In this document: positions 25,916 to 34,881 of the stretch, one piece after another
Numbering within the stretch: position 1 is the stretch's first letter
Layout: the number at the start of each line of letters is the position of its first letter
Source of the DNA: Actinacidiphila cocklensis
Lineage (GTDB): Bacteria > Actinomycetota > Actinomycetes > Streptomycetales > Streptomycetaceae
NCBI RefSeq assembly: GCF_907177275.1
Contig: NZ_CAJSLV010000065.1
Coordinates: 30,749-94,748, forward strand
Direction of reading: 5' to 3'
DNA length: 64,000 nucleotides
Translations under genes and position numbers: made by a program
Notes under the pieces: generated by a model
What the model was told of the DNA's origin: nothing
The model's input: only the letters and a program-made list of their open reading frames with translations
The model's database searches: none

Positions 25916-27099
25916 TGAGGATGTCGGTGGAGCAGCCGCTGTGGCGCGCGCTCGTGGCGTACCGGGTGCTGACGGCGGCCTACGCGGTGGCACTGTGCTG
26001 CTACGCGTACGACGAGCTGCGGCACCCCCTGCTGGGCGCGGTGTACGTCGGGACGCTCGCCGCGTGGACGCTGGCCACGCTCGGCCGGGTGATGTCGGCC
26101 CGCCGCTGCACCAAGCGCTTCCTGGCCGCCGACCTGGCCCTGGCGCTCACCGGGATACTGCTGACCGCGGTCGTCGACACCCAGGCCCGTATCGACTCCG
26201 GCGCCTTCACGCTGCCGTCCATCTGGACGGCCGGCTCCGTACTGGCCTTCGCGATCAAGGGCGGCTGGCGGTGGGCCGCCGTGGCCTCCTCGCTGGTGGC
26301 CGCCGCCGACCTGGTCGAGCGCGGCACCGCGGGCCGCGACACCCTGCACAACGTGCTGCTGGTCTGGGTCGCCAGCATCGGCATCGGCTACGTCGTCGAG
26401 GTCGCCAGGATCAGCGAGCGGACCCTGGCCCGCGCGCTGCAGATCGAGGCCGCCACCCGCGAGCGCGAGCGGCTGGCCAGGGACATCCACGACGGTGTGC
26501 TCCAGGTGCTCGCGATGGTCCAGCGGCGCGGCAACCAGGCCGGCGGCGAGGCCGCGGAGCTGGGCCGGATGGCCGGCGAGCAGGAGGCCGCGCTGCGCAC
26601 CCTGATCAGCGGCGCCCCGATCCCGGCGCCCCGCACCGCGGACGGCGCGCAGGACGGGCCGCACGACCTGCGCACCCGGCTGGTGCCGTACACCTCGGCC
26701 CGGGTGACGCTGTCCGCGCCCGGCACCCCCGTGCTGCTCGACCCGGCGGCGGCCGCGGAGCTGGCCGCCGCGGTGGGCGCGGCGCTGGACAACGTACGGC
26801 GGCACGCCGGCGAGCAGGCGCACGCCTGGATCCTCGTCGAGGACGAGCCGGACGCGGTGCTGGTGACGGTCAGGGACGACGGCCCCGGCATCGCGGAGGG
26901 CCGGCTGGCCGCGGCGGCGGACGAGGGGCGGCTCGGTGTGGCCCAGTCGATCCGCGGCCGGCTGCGCGACCTCGGCGGCACCGCGGAACTGCTGTCGCTG
27001 CCCGGCCAGGGCACCGAGGTGGAGCTGCGGCTGCCCAGGGCCGCGCTCGTCAAGGACACGGCGGCGCACGCCGCCGCCACGGAAGGAGGCACCGCATGA
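25915..27099 (+). CDS. macS: Two-component sensor kinase, MacS-like
   Basis: 394 aa from the GTG at 25915 (ATG at 25921 also possible). An N-terminal domain with about four to five membrane segments (to residue about 150) is followed by a HisKA_3-type dimerisation helix with the phospho-accepting His in RERLARDIHDGVLQ. The HATPase domain has the N-box NVRRHA and G-box DDGPGIAEG. Gene order with pfkA and uridine kinase matches the MacRS locus described in Streptomyces coelicolor, which affects aerial development and actinorhodin. Stop overlaps macR (ATGA). Confidence 0.85.
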   Translation: MRMSVEQPLWRALVAYRVLTAAYAVALCCYAYDELRHPLLGAVYVGTLAAWTLATLGRVMSARRCTKRFLAADLALALTGILLTAVVDTQARIDSGAFTLPSIWTAGSVLAFAIKGGWRWAAVASSLVAAADLVERGTAGRDTLHNVLLVWVASIGIGYVVEVARISERTLARALQIEAATRERERLARDIHDGVLQVLAMVQRRGNQAGGEAAELGRMAGEQEAALRTLISGAPIPAPRTADGAQDGPHDLRTRLVPYTSARVTLSAPGTPVLLDPAAAAELAAAVGAALDNVRRHAGEQAHAWILVEDEPDAVLVTVRDDGPGIAEGRLAAAADEGRLGVAQSIRGRLRDLGGTAELLSLPGQGTEVELRLPRAALVKDTAAHAAATEGGTA

Positions 27100-27812
27100 C
27101 CGTCGGCGACGACCTTGCGGCCCAGCGGACGGTCACGGTGATGGTGGTCGACGACCACCCGATGTGGCGCGACGCGGTGGCCCGCGACCTGGCGGAGGCC
27201 GGCTTCCAGGTGGTGGCGACCGCGGGCGACGGCCCCGAGGCGATCCGCCGCGCCAAGGCCGCCCGCCCGCAGGTGCTGGTCCTCGACCTCAACCTGCCCG
27301 GCGCGTCCGGTGTGCGGGTCTGCAAGGAGGTCGTGGCCGGCGACCCCGCGCTGCGGGTCCTGGTGCTGTCCGCGAGCGGCGAGCACACCGACGTGCTGGA
27401 AGCGGTCAAATCCGGTGCGACCGGCTACCTGCTGAAGTCCGCGGCCCGTGAGGAGCTGGTCGACGCCGTCCGCAGGACCGCGGTGGGCGACCCGGTCTTC
27501 ACTCCCGGCCTGGCCGGGCTGGTGCTCGGCGAGTACCGCCGGCTGGCGACGGTGCCGCCGCAGGCCGCGCCGGGCGGCGCGGCCGCGCCCCGGCTGACCG
27601 AGCGGGAGACCGAGGTGCTGCGGCTGGTCGCGAAGGGTCTGAGCTACAAGCAGATCGCCCAGCGTCTGGTCATATCGCACCGGACGGTGCAGAACCACGT
27701 GCAGAACACCCTCGGCAAACTCCAGTTGCACAATCGCGTCGAGCTTGTCCGATACGCGATTGAGGCGGGTCTGGACGGGGATCCGACCGTTGACGGGAAC
27801 GGCGACATGTGA
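27096..27812 (+). CDS. macR: NarL/LuxR-family response regulator, MacR-like
   Basis: 238 aa. Receiver domain with acidic pocket (VVDDHP), phospho-acceptor Asp in VLVLDLNLPG, and Lys in YLLKSA. The C-terminal LuxR helix-turn-helix is LTERETEVLRLVAKGLSYKQIA...HRTVQNHV. ATG at 27096 overlaps the macS stop and has GGAGG upstream. Expected to be phosphorylated by MacS and to bind DNA as a dimer. Confidence 0.9.
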   Translation: MTVGDDLAAQRTVTVMVVDDHPMWRDAVARDLAEAGFQVVATAGDGPEAIRRAKAARPQVLVLDLNLPGASGVRVCKEVVAGDPALRVLVLSASGEHTDVLEAVKSGATGYLLKSAAREELVDAVRRTAVGDPVFTPGLAGLVLGEYRRLATVPPQAAPGGAAAPRLTERETEVLRLVAKGLSYKQIAQRLVISHRTVQNHVQNTLGKLQLHNRVELVRYAIEAGLDGDPTVDGNGDM

Positions 27813-27882
27813 CCCAAGTCACGCTAGCTTGGCGGAGGTTGTCACATCCGGCACAGCTGGCTTGCGACGAAGGGAAGAGTCC

Positions 27883-28911
27883 ATGCGAGTCGGAGTTCTG
27901 ACTGGCGGCGGAGACTGCCCCGGCCTCAACGCGGTCATCCGCGGCATCGTACGTAAAGGCGTCCAGGAGTACGGGTACGACTTCACCGGCTTCAGGGACG
28001 GATGGCGGGGTCCCCTCGAAGGGGACACCGTACGGCTCGACATCCCGACCGTCCGCGGCATACTCCCGCGGGGCGGCACCATACTCGGCTCCTCGCGCAC
28101 CAACCCGCTCAAGATCGAGGGCGGGGTGCGCAGAGTCCAGGAGAACCTGGCGGCGGAGGGCGTCGACGCGCTGATCGCGATCGGCGGCGAGGACACCCTC
28201 GGCGTCGCCGCCGCCCTCCATCGGGAACACGGCGTAAAAGTGGTGGGTGTCCCCAAGACCATCGACAACGACCTGTCGGCCACCGACTACACCTTCGGTT
28301 TCGACACCGCGGTCAACATCGCCACCGAGGCCATCGACCGGCTGCACACCACCGCCGAGTCGCACATGCGGGTCCTGGTGGTGGAGGTGATGGGCCGGCA
28401 CGCGGGCTGGATCGCGCTGCACTCGGGCCTTGCGGGCGGCGCCAACGTGATCCTCATACCGGAACAGCGCTTCGACCTCGACCAGGTGTGCGCATGGGTC
28501 GAGAGCCGCTTCAAGATCCGCTACGCGCCGATCGTGGTCGTCGCCGAGGGCGCGATGCCGCGGGACGGCGACATGGTACTCAAGGACGGCACCCTCGACT
28601 CCTTCGGGCACGTCCGGCTGTCCGGCATCGGCGAGTGGCTGGCCAACCAGATCGAGAAGCGCACCGGCAAGGAGGCCAGGACCACCGTGCTCGGCCACGT
28701 CCAGCGCGGCGGCACCCCCAGCGCCTTCGACCGCTGGCTGGCCACCCGCTTCGGCCTGCACGCCGTCGAGGCCGTCAGGGACGGGGACTTCGGCAAGATG
28801 GTCGCGCTGCGCTCGACCGAGATCGTCCGGGTGCCGATCGGCGACGCGACCGCCAGGATCAAGACCGTCGACCCGTCGCTCTACGCCGAAGCGGGGGTCT
28901 TCTTCGGGTAG
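27883..28911 (+). CDS. pfkA: ATP/PPi-dependent 6-phosphofructokinase
   Basis: 342 aa. Converts fructose-6-phosphate to the 1,6-bisphosphate. Motifs: nucleotide loop GVLTGGGDCPGLNAVIRG, IAIGGEDTLG, the catalytic PKTIDND (in place of the classical GTIDND), and MGRHAGW. GED (not GDD or GGD) at the Mg site and the PKTIDND segment place it among mixed-substrate group III enzymes, where ATP versus PPi use depends on a few residues. ATG at 27883 with a GGGAAGAG ribosome binding site. Confidence 0.93.
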   Translation: MRVGVLTGGGDCPGLNAVIRGIVRKGVQEYGYDFTGFRDGWRGPLEGDTVRLDIPTVRGILPRGGTILGSSRTNPLKIEGGVRRVQENLAAEGVDALIAIGGEDTLGVAAALHREHGVKVVGVPKTIDNDLSATDYTFGFDTAVNIATEAIDRLHTTAESHMRVLVVEVMGRHAGWIALHSGLAGGANVILIPEQRFDLDQVCAWVESRFKIRYAPIVVVAEGAMPRDGDMVLKDGTLDSFGHVRLSGIGEWLANQIEKRTGKEARTTVLGHVQRGGTPSAFDRWLATRFGLHAVEAVRDGDFGKMVALRSTEIVRVPIGDATARIKTVDPSLYAEAGVFFG

Positions 28912-29051
28912 CGCCGCGGCCGCTCCCGGTACCGACACGAAGACGCACACCGACAGCGCTTGCCGCAAGTGATCCCCGCGACCTATTCTCCCTCCACCCG
29001 GCTTGTCCGGCCGCTTCGTTTCCCCCTGTGAGCACATGAGGAGCGCCCGGT

Positions 29052-29693
29052 ATGAAGGGTGTGGCGAGCGGGCTCTGCGTGCCCGTACTGGCGGTCGCAG
29101 GCGGCACCGCATCCGGCAAGTCCACCCTTGCCGACGCGTTGGCGCTGCACCACCCCGACACTGTCGGACTGATCCATCTCGACGACTTCTACGTCCCCGC
29201 GCACGATCCGCTGCGCGGGGTCAGGACGCTCAGCGCGACCGGCGCGGAGACCCTGGACTGGAACCACCCGGGGTCCATCGACGAGACCGCGGTGACCGCC
29301 GCGATCGACGCGGCCGCCGGGTCCGGGCGGCACCGCCTGGTGGTGGTCGAGGGCCTGTTCGCCCTGACCCTGCCCGCGGTCGCCGCGCGGGCCGCCTGGC
29401 GGGTGTACGTCGACACGCCGGACGACATCCGGCTGGCCAGGAAGATCCTCCGCAAGATCGAGGTCCAGCGGCAGGACCCCCGGGTCTCCCTGCTGAACTA
29501 CCTGGCCAGCGGGAGGGAGCGGCATGCCGCGCATGTCGCCCCCTCCCGGTCGCTCGCCGACCTCGTGGTCGACGGCACCGCCGACGAGTACACGATGATC
29601 GCCGAGGTGCTGACCCTGATCGGCCCGCTGCTGGCAGAACCGGTGCTCGCCGAAGCGGCCATGGACGCCAGCTACTTCGGCGAGACCGCGTAG
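29052..29693 (+). CDS. Uridine kinase-like P-loop kinase
   Basis: 213 aa. Walker A GGTASGKST, then DDFYVP, DWNHPGSID and VVVEGLFAL are the uridine kinase/phosphoribulokinase pattern, with KILRKIEVQRQDPR as lid. Probably phosphorylates uridine and cytidine. Its stop is 7 nt from the convergent trpE(G) stop, leaving no room for separate terminators. Confidence 0.88.
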   Translation: MKGVASGLCVPVLAVAGGTASGKSTLADALALHHPDTVGLIHLDDFYVPAHDPLRGVRTLSATGAETLDWNHPGSIDETAVTAAIDAAAGSGRHRLVVVEGLFALTLPAVAARAAWRVYVDTPDDIRLARKILRKIEVQRQDPRVSLLNYLASGRERHAAHVAPSRSLADLVVDGTADEYTMIAEVLTLIGPLLAEPVLAEAAMDASYFGETA

Positions 29694-29700
29694 GGCCTGC

Positions 29701-31623
29701 TCACCGGACCGGCGCCAGCACCTCCGCCAGGAGCCCGGCGGCGATCTCCGCGCCGTTGAGCGTCAGCACCGACTCCGGGTGGAACTGCACGCCCGCGAAG
29801 CCGGGGCCGCGCATCGCGTGGACGTCGCCGGTGTCCGGGTCGCGGCTCAGCTCGACCTGGTGCATCGCCAGCTCCTCCGCCGCGGTGTCGTCGCAGCGGG
29901 CGGTGAAGGAGTTGTAGAAGCCGACCGTCTCCCTGCGGCCGAACAGGTCGATGGTCCGCTGGGCGCCCTGGAAGGGCTCGTCCTTGCGGACCAGGTCCAG
30001 GCCCAGCTCCGCCGCGAGCAGCTCGTGGCCGAGGCAGACCCCGAGCAGGCCGTGCGGGTGGTCGCGGACCAGGTCGGCGGCGAGCCCGCGCAGGAAGCGC
30101 ATCTTCGGGTCGGCGGTGTCGGCCGGGTCGCCGGGTCCGGGGCCGAGCACCACCGGGCCTTCGTGGGCCAGCGCCGCGGCCCGCAGTCGCGGGTCGTCGT
30201 AGCGGCGTACGGTCACCGCGTGGCCCGAGGACCGCAGCAGGTGCGCCAGCATCGCGGTGAAGGTGTCCTCGCCGTCGACGACCAGGGCGTGCGCGGTCGG
30301 CCGGGGGTGCTCGACCTGCATCCGCAGCCAGAACGGCGCCAGGTGCGCCCTGCGGGCGTCCAGGGCCGCCCGCACCCGGATGTCGTCGGCCAGCCGCGGC
30401 CGGGGTGCGCCCGGGGCGCCTGCCGGCGCCTCGCGCACTCCGAGAGCGGTCAGCACGCCCGCGGCCTTGGCGTGCGTCTCGGCGACCTCGGCGTGCGGCT
30501 GCGAGTGCCGTACGAGCGTGGCGCCGACCGGCACGCGCAGCTCCCCGTCGGGGGAGATGTCGGCGGTGCGGATCAGGATGGGGGAGTCCAGCGTCTGTGC
30601 GCCGCCCGCGTCCCGGCCGATCAGGGCCAGCGCGCCTGCGTAGTAGCCGCGGCCGCCGGGCTCGTGGCGCTCGATGACCCGGCAGGCGTTCTGCACCGGC
30701 GAGCCGGTCACCGTCGCGGCGAACATCGTCTCGCGCAGCACCTCGCGCACGTCGAGCGTGGAGCGCCCGCGCAGCTCGTACTCGGTGTGCGCCAGGTGCG
30801 CCATCTCCTTCAGCCGCGGGCCGACCACGACCCCGCCCAGGTCGCAGACGGTGCACATCATCTTCAGTTCCTCGTCCACCACCATGGTCAGTTCCTCGGC
30901 CTCCTTGGGGTCGGCGAGGAAGTCCAGCAGCCCGGCCGCGCTCGGGCCTTCCCGCGGGTAGCGGTAGGTGCCGCTGATCGGGTTCATCACGACGGCGCTG
31001 CCGGACATCCGGACGTGCACCTCGGGGCTGGCGCCGACCAGGGTGCGCTCCGGGGTGTGCACCACGTACGTCCAGTACGCGCCGCGCTCGCCGCGCAGCA
31101 GCCGGGCGAAGAGCGCGAGGGCCGCGGCGGGGCCGTACCCGGGGATGCTGCCGCGGAAGGTGCGGCGGATCACGAAGTTGGCGCCCTCGCCGCGGCCGAT
31201 CTCGTCCTCGATGACCCGCCCGACGATGCCGGCGTAGGCGTCGTCGCCGACGTCGAAGGCGCCGCCCTCGACCCGTACCGGGAGGTCGGGGATCGCGTCC
31301 AGCAGGTCGGCGAGCGGGAGTTCGCCGGTCTCCTGCGGGTGCAGGACGACCAGCGGGGTGCCGTCGTCGCGGACGTCGAAGCCGCGCTCGCGGATCTGCC
31401 GGAAGGGGATCAGGGCGAGCGCGTCGGTGCGGGCGCCGCCGCCGGTCGGGCCGGTGGGCAGTGCGATGTCGGCGAGCCGGTCGACGGTCGTGACGGGTCC
31501 CGTGAGGACCTCCACGACCCCCTCGGGCCGCCCGGGCGTCCTGCGGTGCAGCAGGGCGAAGGGCGGCTGGCCAGGGGCGAGCAGGCGGGTGACGAGCCGT
31601 ACGGCGGCGGAGTTCTCTGGCAC
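29701..31623 (-). CDS. trpE: Fused anthranilate synthase, TrpE plus glutamine amidotransferase
   Basis: 640 aa. Residues about 1-430 form the chorismate-utilising domain (MNPISGTYRYPREG, EELTMVVDEELKMM, and RTADISPDGELRVPVGATLV near the end). Residues about 450-640 form a class I GATase with Cys530 in GVCLGHELLA and the HPE motif at 615-617. So one chain makes anthranilate from chorismate and glutamine, like other actinobacterial TrpEG or PhzE-type fusions. GTG start with AAGGA about 9 nt upstream. The Trp attenuator upstream shows it serves tryptophan rather than phenazine synthesis. Confidence 0.92.
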   Translation of the reverse strand: MPENSAAVRLVTRLLAPGQPPFALLHRRTPGRPEGVVEVLTGPVTTVDRLADIALPTGPTGGGARTDALALIPFRQIRERGFDVRDDGTPLVVLHPQETGELPLADLLDAIPDLPVRVEGGAFDVGDDAYAGIVGRVIEDEIGRGEGANFVIRRTFRGSIPGYGPAAALALFARLLRGERGAYWTYVVHTPERTLVGASPEVHVRMSGSAVVMNPISGTYRYPREGPSAAGLLDFLADPKEAEELTMVVDEELKMMCTVCDLGGVVVGPRLKEMAHLAHTEYELRGRSTLDVREVLRETMFAATVTGSPVQNACRVIERHEPGGRGYYAGALALIGRDAGGAQTLDSPILIRTADISPDGELRVPVGATLVRHSQPHAEVAETHAKAAGVLTALGVREAPAGAPGAPRPRLADDIRVRAALDARRAHLAPFWLRMQVEHPRPTAHALVVDGEDTFTAMLAHLLRSSGHAVTVRRYDDPRLRAAALAHEGPVVLGPGPGDPADTADPKMRFLRGLAADLVRDHPHGLLGVCLGHELLAAELGLDLVRKDEPFQGAQRTIDLFGRRETVGFYNSFTARCDDTAAEELAMHQVELSRDPDTGDVHAMRGPGFAGVQFHPESVLTLNGAEIAAGLLAEVLAPVR

Positions 31624-31678
31624 GGTCGGTGGTCCTTCCTTGACGGCGGGGAAGGGGCGGCGACCGGCCGGGAAACGC

Positions 31679-31706
31679 CGAAGGCCGCCCCGTGGGGCGG
31701 CCTTCG
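31679..31706 (-). terminator. trp attenuator hairpin
   Basis: Perfect 13-bp stem (cgaaggccgcccc / ggggcggccttcg) with a 2-nt loop, between the trp leader peptide and trpE and followed on the reverse strand by GCGTTTCCC. It should terminate transcription when charged tRNA-Trp is plentiful. Confidence 0.85.
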
Positions 31707-31728
31707 CGAAGATCTGCTGATGCGCGAT

Positions 31729-31800
31729 TCAGCGGGCCGCCGGATGAGCGGTCCACCACCAGTCCTGGTGCGTCGTCGGTGAGTTCTGAAGCGCGATCAT
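31729..31800 (-). CDS. trpL: trp leader peptide with three tandem Trp codons
   Basis: 23-residue peptide, too short for gene finders, starting MIALQNS and containing DWWWTAHP, then TGA. Three consecutive Trp codons followed by a hairpin terminator are the hallmark of ribosome-mediated attenuation. The ATG at 31800 lies 7 nt after TAAGGT (31808-31813, reverse strand), so translation is probably leaderless. Similar WWWTAHPA leaders precede Streptomyces trpE. Confidence 0.9.
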   Translation of the reverse strand: MIALQNSPTTHQDWWWTAHPAAR

Positions 31801-31807
31801 GCCGACG

Positions 31808-31813
31808 ACCTTA
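31808..31813 (-). promoter_or_regulatory. -10 element of the trpL-trpE transcript
   Basis: TAAGGT on the reverse strand, 7 nt before the trpL ATG, in the 33-nt gap after the amidase gene. Confidence 0.5.
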
Positions 31814-31833
31814 GCGCACCGGGACCCGTCGCG

Positions 31834-34689
31834 TCAGAGCAGGGTGTTGTAGGTGTTCCAGCCGCTGCCGATCCTGATCGCGGGAGCCGCGTAGGGGGCG
31901 GTGGCGCTGCCGGTGCCCTTGTAGAGCCAGAGCACTCCGGAGGAGTCGCGGGCGACCAGGTCGGCCTTGCCGTCGCCGGTGATGTCACCCGCACCGGTCA
32001 GGGCGGTGAAGCCGCCCCATCCGCTGCCGATCCTCGTCTTCGCCGCGTAGGGGGCGGTGGCGCTGCCGGTGTTCCGGTAGAGCCAGAGCACCCCTGAGGA
32101 GTCGCGGGCCACCAGGTCGGCCTTGCCGTCACCGGTGACGTCGCCGGCACCGATCAGGAGGTTGAAGGCGTTCCAGCCGGTCCCCAGGAGCGACTTGCTG
32201 CTGAAGGGTGCGGTGGCGGTGCCGGTGCCCTTGTAGACGTAGAGCTGGCCCGCGGAGTTGCGACCTATGAGGTCCGGCCTCCCGTCCGCGGAGATGTCGC
32301 CCGCTCCTACGAGCATGTTGTACACGCTCCAGCCGGTGCCGACCTTGACCTTGGACAGGAACGGGACGCTGGGCTTGCCGCTGCCCTTGTAGTACCAGAG
32401 CGTCCCTGAGGCGTCGCGGGCCACCAGGTCGCCGACCGCGTCGGCCCGCAGGCCGTTCAGGTCGGTGATCGTGTTGAAGGCCTGCCAGCCGCCGCCGACC
32501 CTGAAGCGCGCGTAGTACGGCGAGGCGGCGTTCCCCGTGCCCTGGTACTGCCACAGGGCGCCGGAGGCGTCCCGGGCGTCCAGGTTGAACCGGGTGGAGC
32601 CGGACACGGCGGCCACGCTGGTCGTCTGCTGCACGTCACTGGCCCGCACCCAGGCGATCCGGTGGTTGTAGCGGATCGGGTAGAACAGGTTCGTGCCCTT
32701 GACCAGGGTGCGGTCACCGGTAGCGGTGCCCGCGAAGGTGCCCGCGTACCAGTAGTCGCCGACCGCCTCGGGTCCTGCCTGCGCGTAGGCCTGGCCCGCC
32801 GCGACGGTGTACTTCTTCAGCGGGTCGGAGTTCAAGCCGTCGATGGAGTTCTGCACCGGCACGTTCGTGCCGGCGTAGGCCGCGTCCTCCGGGTAGGCCC
32901 TGCCGTAGACCGGGATCGTCGTCTTGCCGGACGCAGGGGTCAGCACGGGGGTCGGGGAGACGACCGAGGTGTACTGCCCGCCCGGGTTGTGGAACCACAG
33001 CGCGCGGCCCTGGTACCAGATCGCCGTCCAGTCGGTCTGCACACCGGCGACGACGTAGGCGCCGCCCGCCCGGACCTTGTCGGCCCAGTTCGACCCCTCG
33101 GTCGACTTCACGCTGCCCAGGTACGGGTCGACCGGTACCGCGGCGGAGGTGGACGGCGAGGTGTAGAGGTAGACGAAGTTCGCCGGGTGGGCGGCGACCG
33201 CGGCTCCATCGTTGGTCAGCGCCGGCTGGTTCTCCGTGGTGTACGGCGGCACCACCCGGACCAGCTGCCCGGTGCGCAGCGGGCCGCCCGCGCTGCCGGC
33301 GCCGTCGGGGGCGCCCAGCAGCGACATGTAGTGGTTCCAGTCCCAGTACGGTCCCGGGTCCCAGTGCTGCCCGGCGACCTTGTCGTCCAGTACGCCGGGC
33401 ACCTCGTCGTGGCCGATGATGTGCTCGCGGTCCAGCGTGATGCCGAATTTCTGGGCCAGGTATTTCACCAGGACGGCCGAGGAGTCGTACTCCTGCTCGG
33501 TGAACCAGTCACCGGTCTTGATCGCCCAGCCCTCGTGCTCCACGCCGACCGAGTGCATGTTCACGGTCTTGTTGGCCGCGTGCCACGCCTCGTCCTTGAG
33601 CTGCACCATCTGGGTGACCCGGCCGTCGTCCGCGATCATGTAGTGAGCGCTGGCGTAGACGGACGTGTCCTTCGCGAACCGGTCGATGCTGCCCTGGAAG
33701 GTGCCCTCCATGTCGTGGATGACGATGTAGCGGATGTCCTCGCCGTTCGCGGGCCGGTTCGACACGTTGTGGTTGACGAAGTCGTCCGCCGCGGCCCCGG
33801 CCGCGTGCGAGTAGAGGGACTGGACGAAATTGCAGTTCAGCGACGACGGGCACTCGGGCGTCGGGGTCGCCTCGGTGGCCGCGGGGGTCGTGGTCGTGGA
33901 CGCCGCCAGCGGGACCTTCGACGGCTCGACCGGGGCCACCGACGGGTCGGCGGCCAGCGTCAGCGACTGGCCGTCGTTGGTGGTCCGGCTCGCGCCGGTC
34001 TTCACCGTGTCGTAGACCCGCTGCACGAACTGCTTCGCGCCGCCGGCGTCGGGGGACTGGCTGTAGCGGGCGATACCGGCCCACCAGCGGCCCGGGTCCG
34101 CGGGCAGCGAGCCGACGGCGGCCTTCTCGTACTGCGCCAGCAGCGCCGCACCGGCCCGCACGCTCTGCCGCGGGTCGCTGCGCACATCGGACGCCGAGGC
34201 GTCGATCAGCTTCGCGGCGGCGTCCAGGGTGTGCAGCCGCGGGTCGGCGGTGTCGACCTTGGCGGCGCGGTCGGCGCCCTTCAGCGCCCTGGCGGCGTTG
34301 AAGTGCCGCGTGACCGCCGGGTCGCCGCTGAGGTTCAGGTGCGCCAGCTGCTCGTCGGCAGTGGGCTGCTCGATGTCGGCGTCCGTGACCTGGGTAAGGC
34401 CCATCACGTTGTAGTTGCCGGTGGTGCTGGGCCTGCCCTGGTGGGACTCCCACAGCGTCTGCCGGTACGAGACCGCCATCAGTACGCTCTGCGGTACCTG
34501 GAACTCCTGGGCCGCGGCGGCGAAGTCCGCCTGGAGCGCGCTCTGCGCCGCGCCCGCCTTCGCGTCCGTCGTACCGCCGGACGACGTGCTCGCCAGGGCG
34601 ATCGAGCCGTAGGTCGCCGCGGTGGCGAGCGCTACGGCCCCCGCCCCGTATGCGATCCACGACTTCCGTCTGCGGTGTCTGCTTGTCAA
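31834..34689 (-). CDS. Secreted N-acetylmuramoyl-L-alanine amidase with FG-GAP repeats
   Basis: 951 aa. N-terminal signal peptide (HRRRKSWIAYGAGAVALATAATYGS, cleaved near residue 33), a helical region of about 200 residues resembling lytic-enzyme substrate domains, then an amidase_2 domain (about 285-465: RYIVIHDMEG, SAHYMIADDG, NMHSVGVEHEG, IIGHDEVPG) with the zinc ligands His, His and the lysozyme-like catalytic residues. A possible SH3-like middle and about five FG-GAP/VCBS repeats follow (about 685-951). Cuts the amide between MurNAc and the stem peptide outside the cell. TTG start at 34689, preceded by GAGGG. The last two repeats are nearly identical in DNA. Confidence 0.9.
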   Translation of the reverse strand: MTSRHRRRKSWIAYGAGAVALATAATYGSIALASTSSGGTTDAKAGAAQSALQADFAAAAQEFQVPQSVLMAVSYRQTLWESHQGRPSTTGNYNVMGLTQVTDADIEQPTADEQLAHLNLSGDPAVTRHFNAARALKGADRAAKVDTADPRLHTLDAAAKLIDASASDVRSDPRQSVRAGAALLAQYEKAAVGSLPADPGRWWAGIARYSQSPDAGGAKQFVQRVYDTVKTGASRTTNDGQSLTLAADPSVAPVEPSKVPLAASTTTTPAATEATPTPECPSSLNCNFVQSLYSHAAGAAADDFVNHNVSNRPANGEDIRYIVIHDMEGTFQGSIDRFAKDTSVYASAHYMIADDGRVTQMVQLKDEAWHAANKTVNMHSVGVEHEGWAIKTGDWFTEQEYDSSAVLVKYLAQKFGITLDREHIIGHDEVPGVLDDKVAGQHWDPGPYWDWNHYMSLLGAPDGAGSAGGPLRTGQLVRVVPPYTTENQPALTNDGAAVAAHPANFVYLYTSPSTSAAVPVDPYLGSVKSTEGSNWADKVRAGGAYVVAGVQTDWTAIWYQGRALWFHNPGGQYTSVVSPTPVLTPASGKTTIPVYGRAYPEDAAYAGTNVPVQNSIDGLNSDPLKKYTVAAGQAYAQAGPEAVGDYWYAGTFAGTATGDRTLVKGTNLFYPIRYNHRIAWVRASDVQQTTSVAAVSGSTRFNLDARDASGALWQYQGTGNAASPYYARFRVGGGWQAFNTITDLNGLRADAVGDLVARDASGTLWYYKGSGKPSVPFLSKVKVGTGWSVYNMLVGAGDISADGRPDLIGRNSAGQLYVYKGTGTATAPFSSKSLLGTGWNAFNLLIGAGDVTGDGKADLVARDSSGVLWLYRNTGSATAPYAAKTRIGSGWGGFTALTGAGDITGDGKADLVARDSSGVLWLYKGTGSATAPYAAPAIRIGSGWNTYNTLL
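31850..32310 (-). repeat. Tandem FG-GAP coding repeats, 156-bp period
   Basis: The block beginning gtagggggcggtggcgctg at 31891 recurs at 32047 (offset 156 bp = 52 codons) with about 90 percent identity, and a weaker third unit lies about 156 bp further. Encodes successive beta-propeller blades with DITGDGKADLVARD-type calcium loops. Confidence 0.8.
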
Positions 34690-34868
34690 GGTGCTGCCCT
34701 CGGCCTTCCCGCGCGCTGAAGAGCGCGCCCTCCCGGGGAGCCGCGCCTGAACGGCGTTCGGCTCTGAAGCGTGACGACGCTATCAGCCGGGCGTTCGGTT
34801 TCCGCGTTGCCCCCCGGACGGCATGTCTCATCCACTGAGCGGGTCGAAAAGCACTCGACATGACCCCG

Positions 34869-34881
34869 TAATGTGGAGCTG
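34869..34881 (+). promoter_or_regulatory. Leaderless promoter of aroH
   Basis: TAATGT (34869-34874) followed by exactly 6 nt and the GTG at 34881; the mRNA should begin at the start codon. No Shine-Dalgarno sequence is present. Confidence 0.6.
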
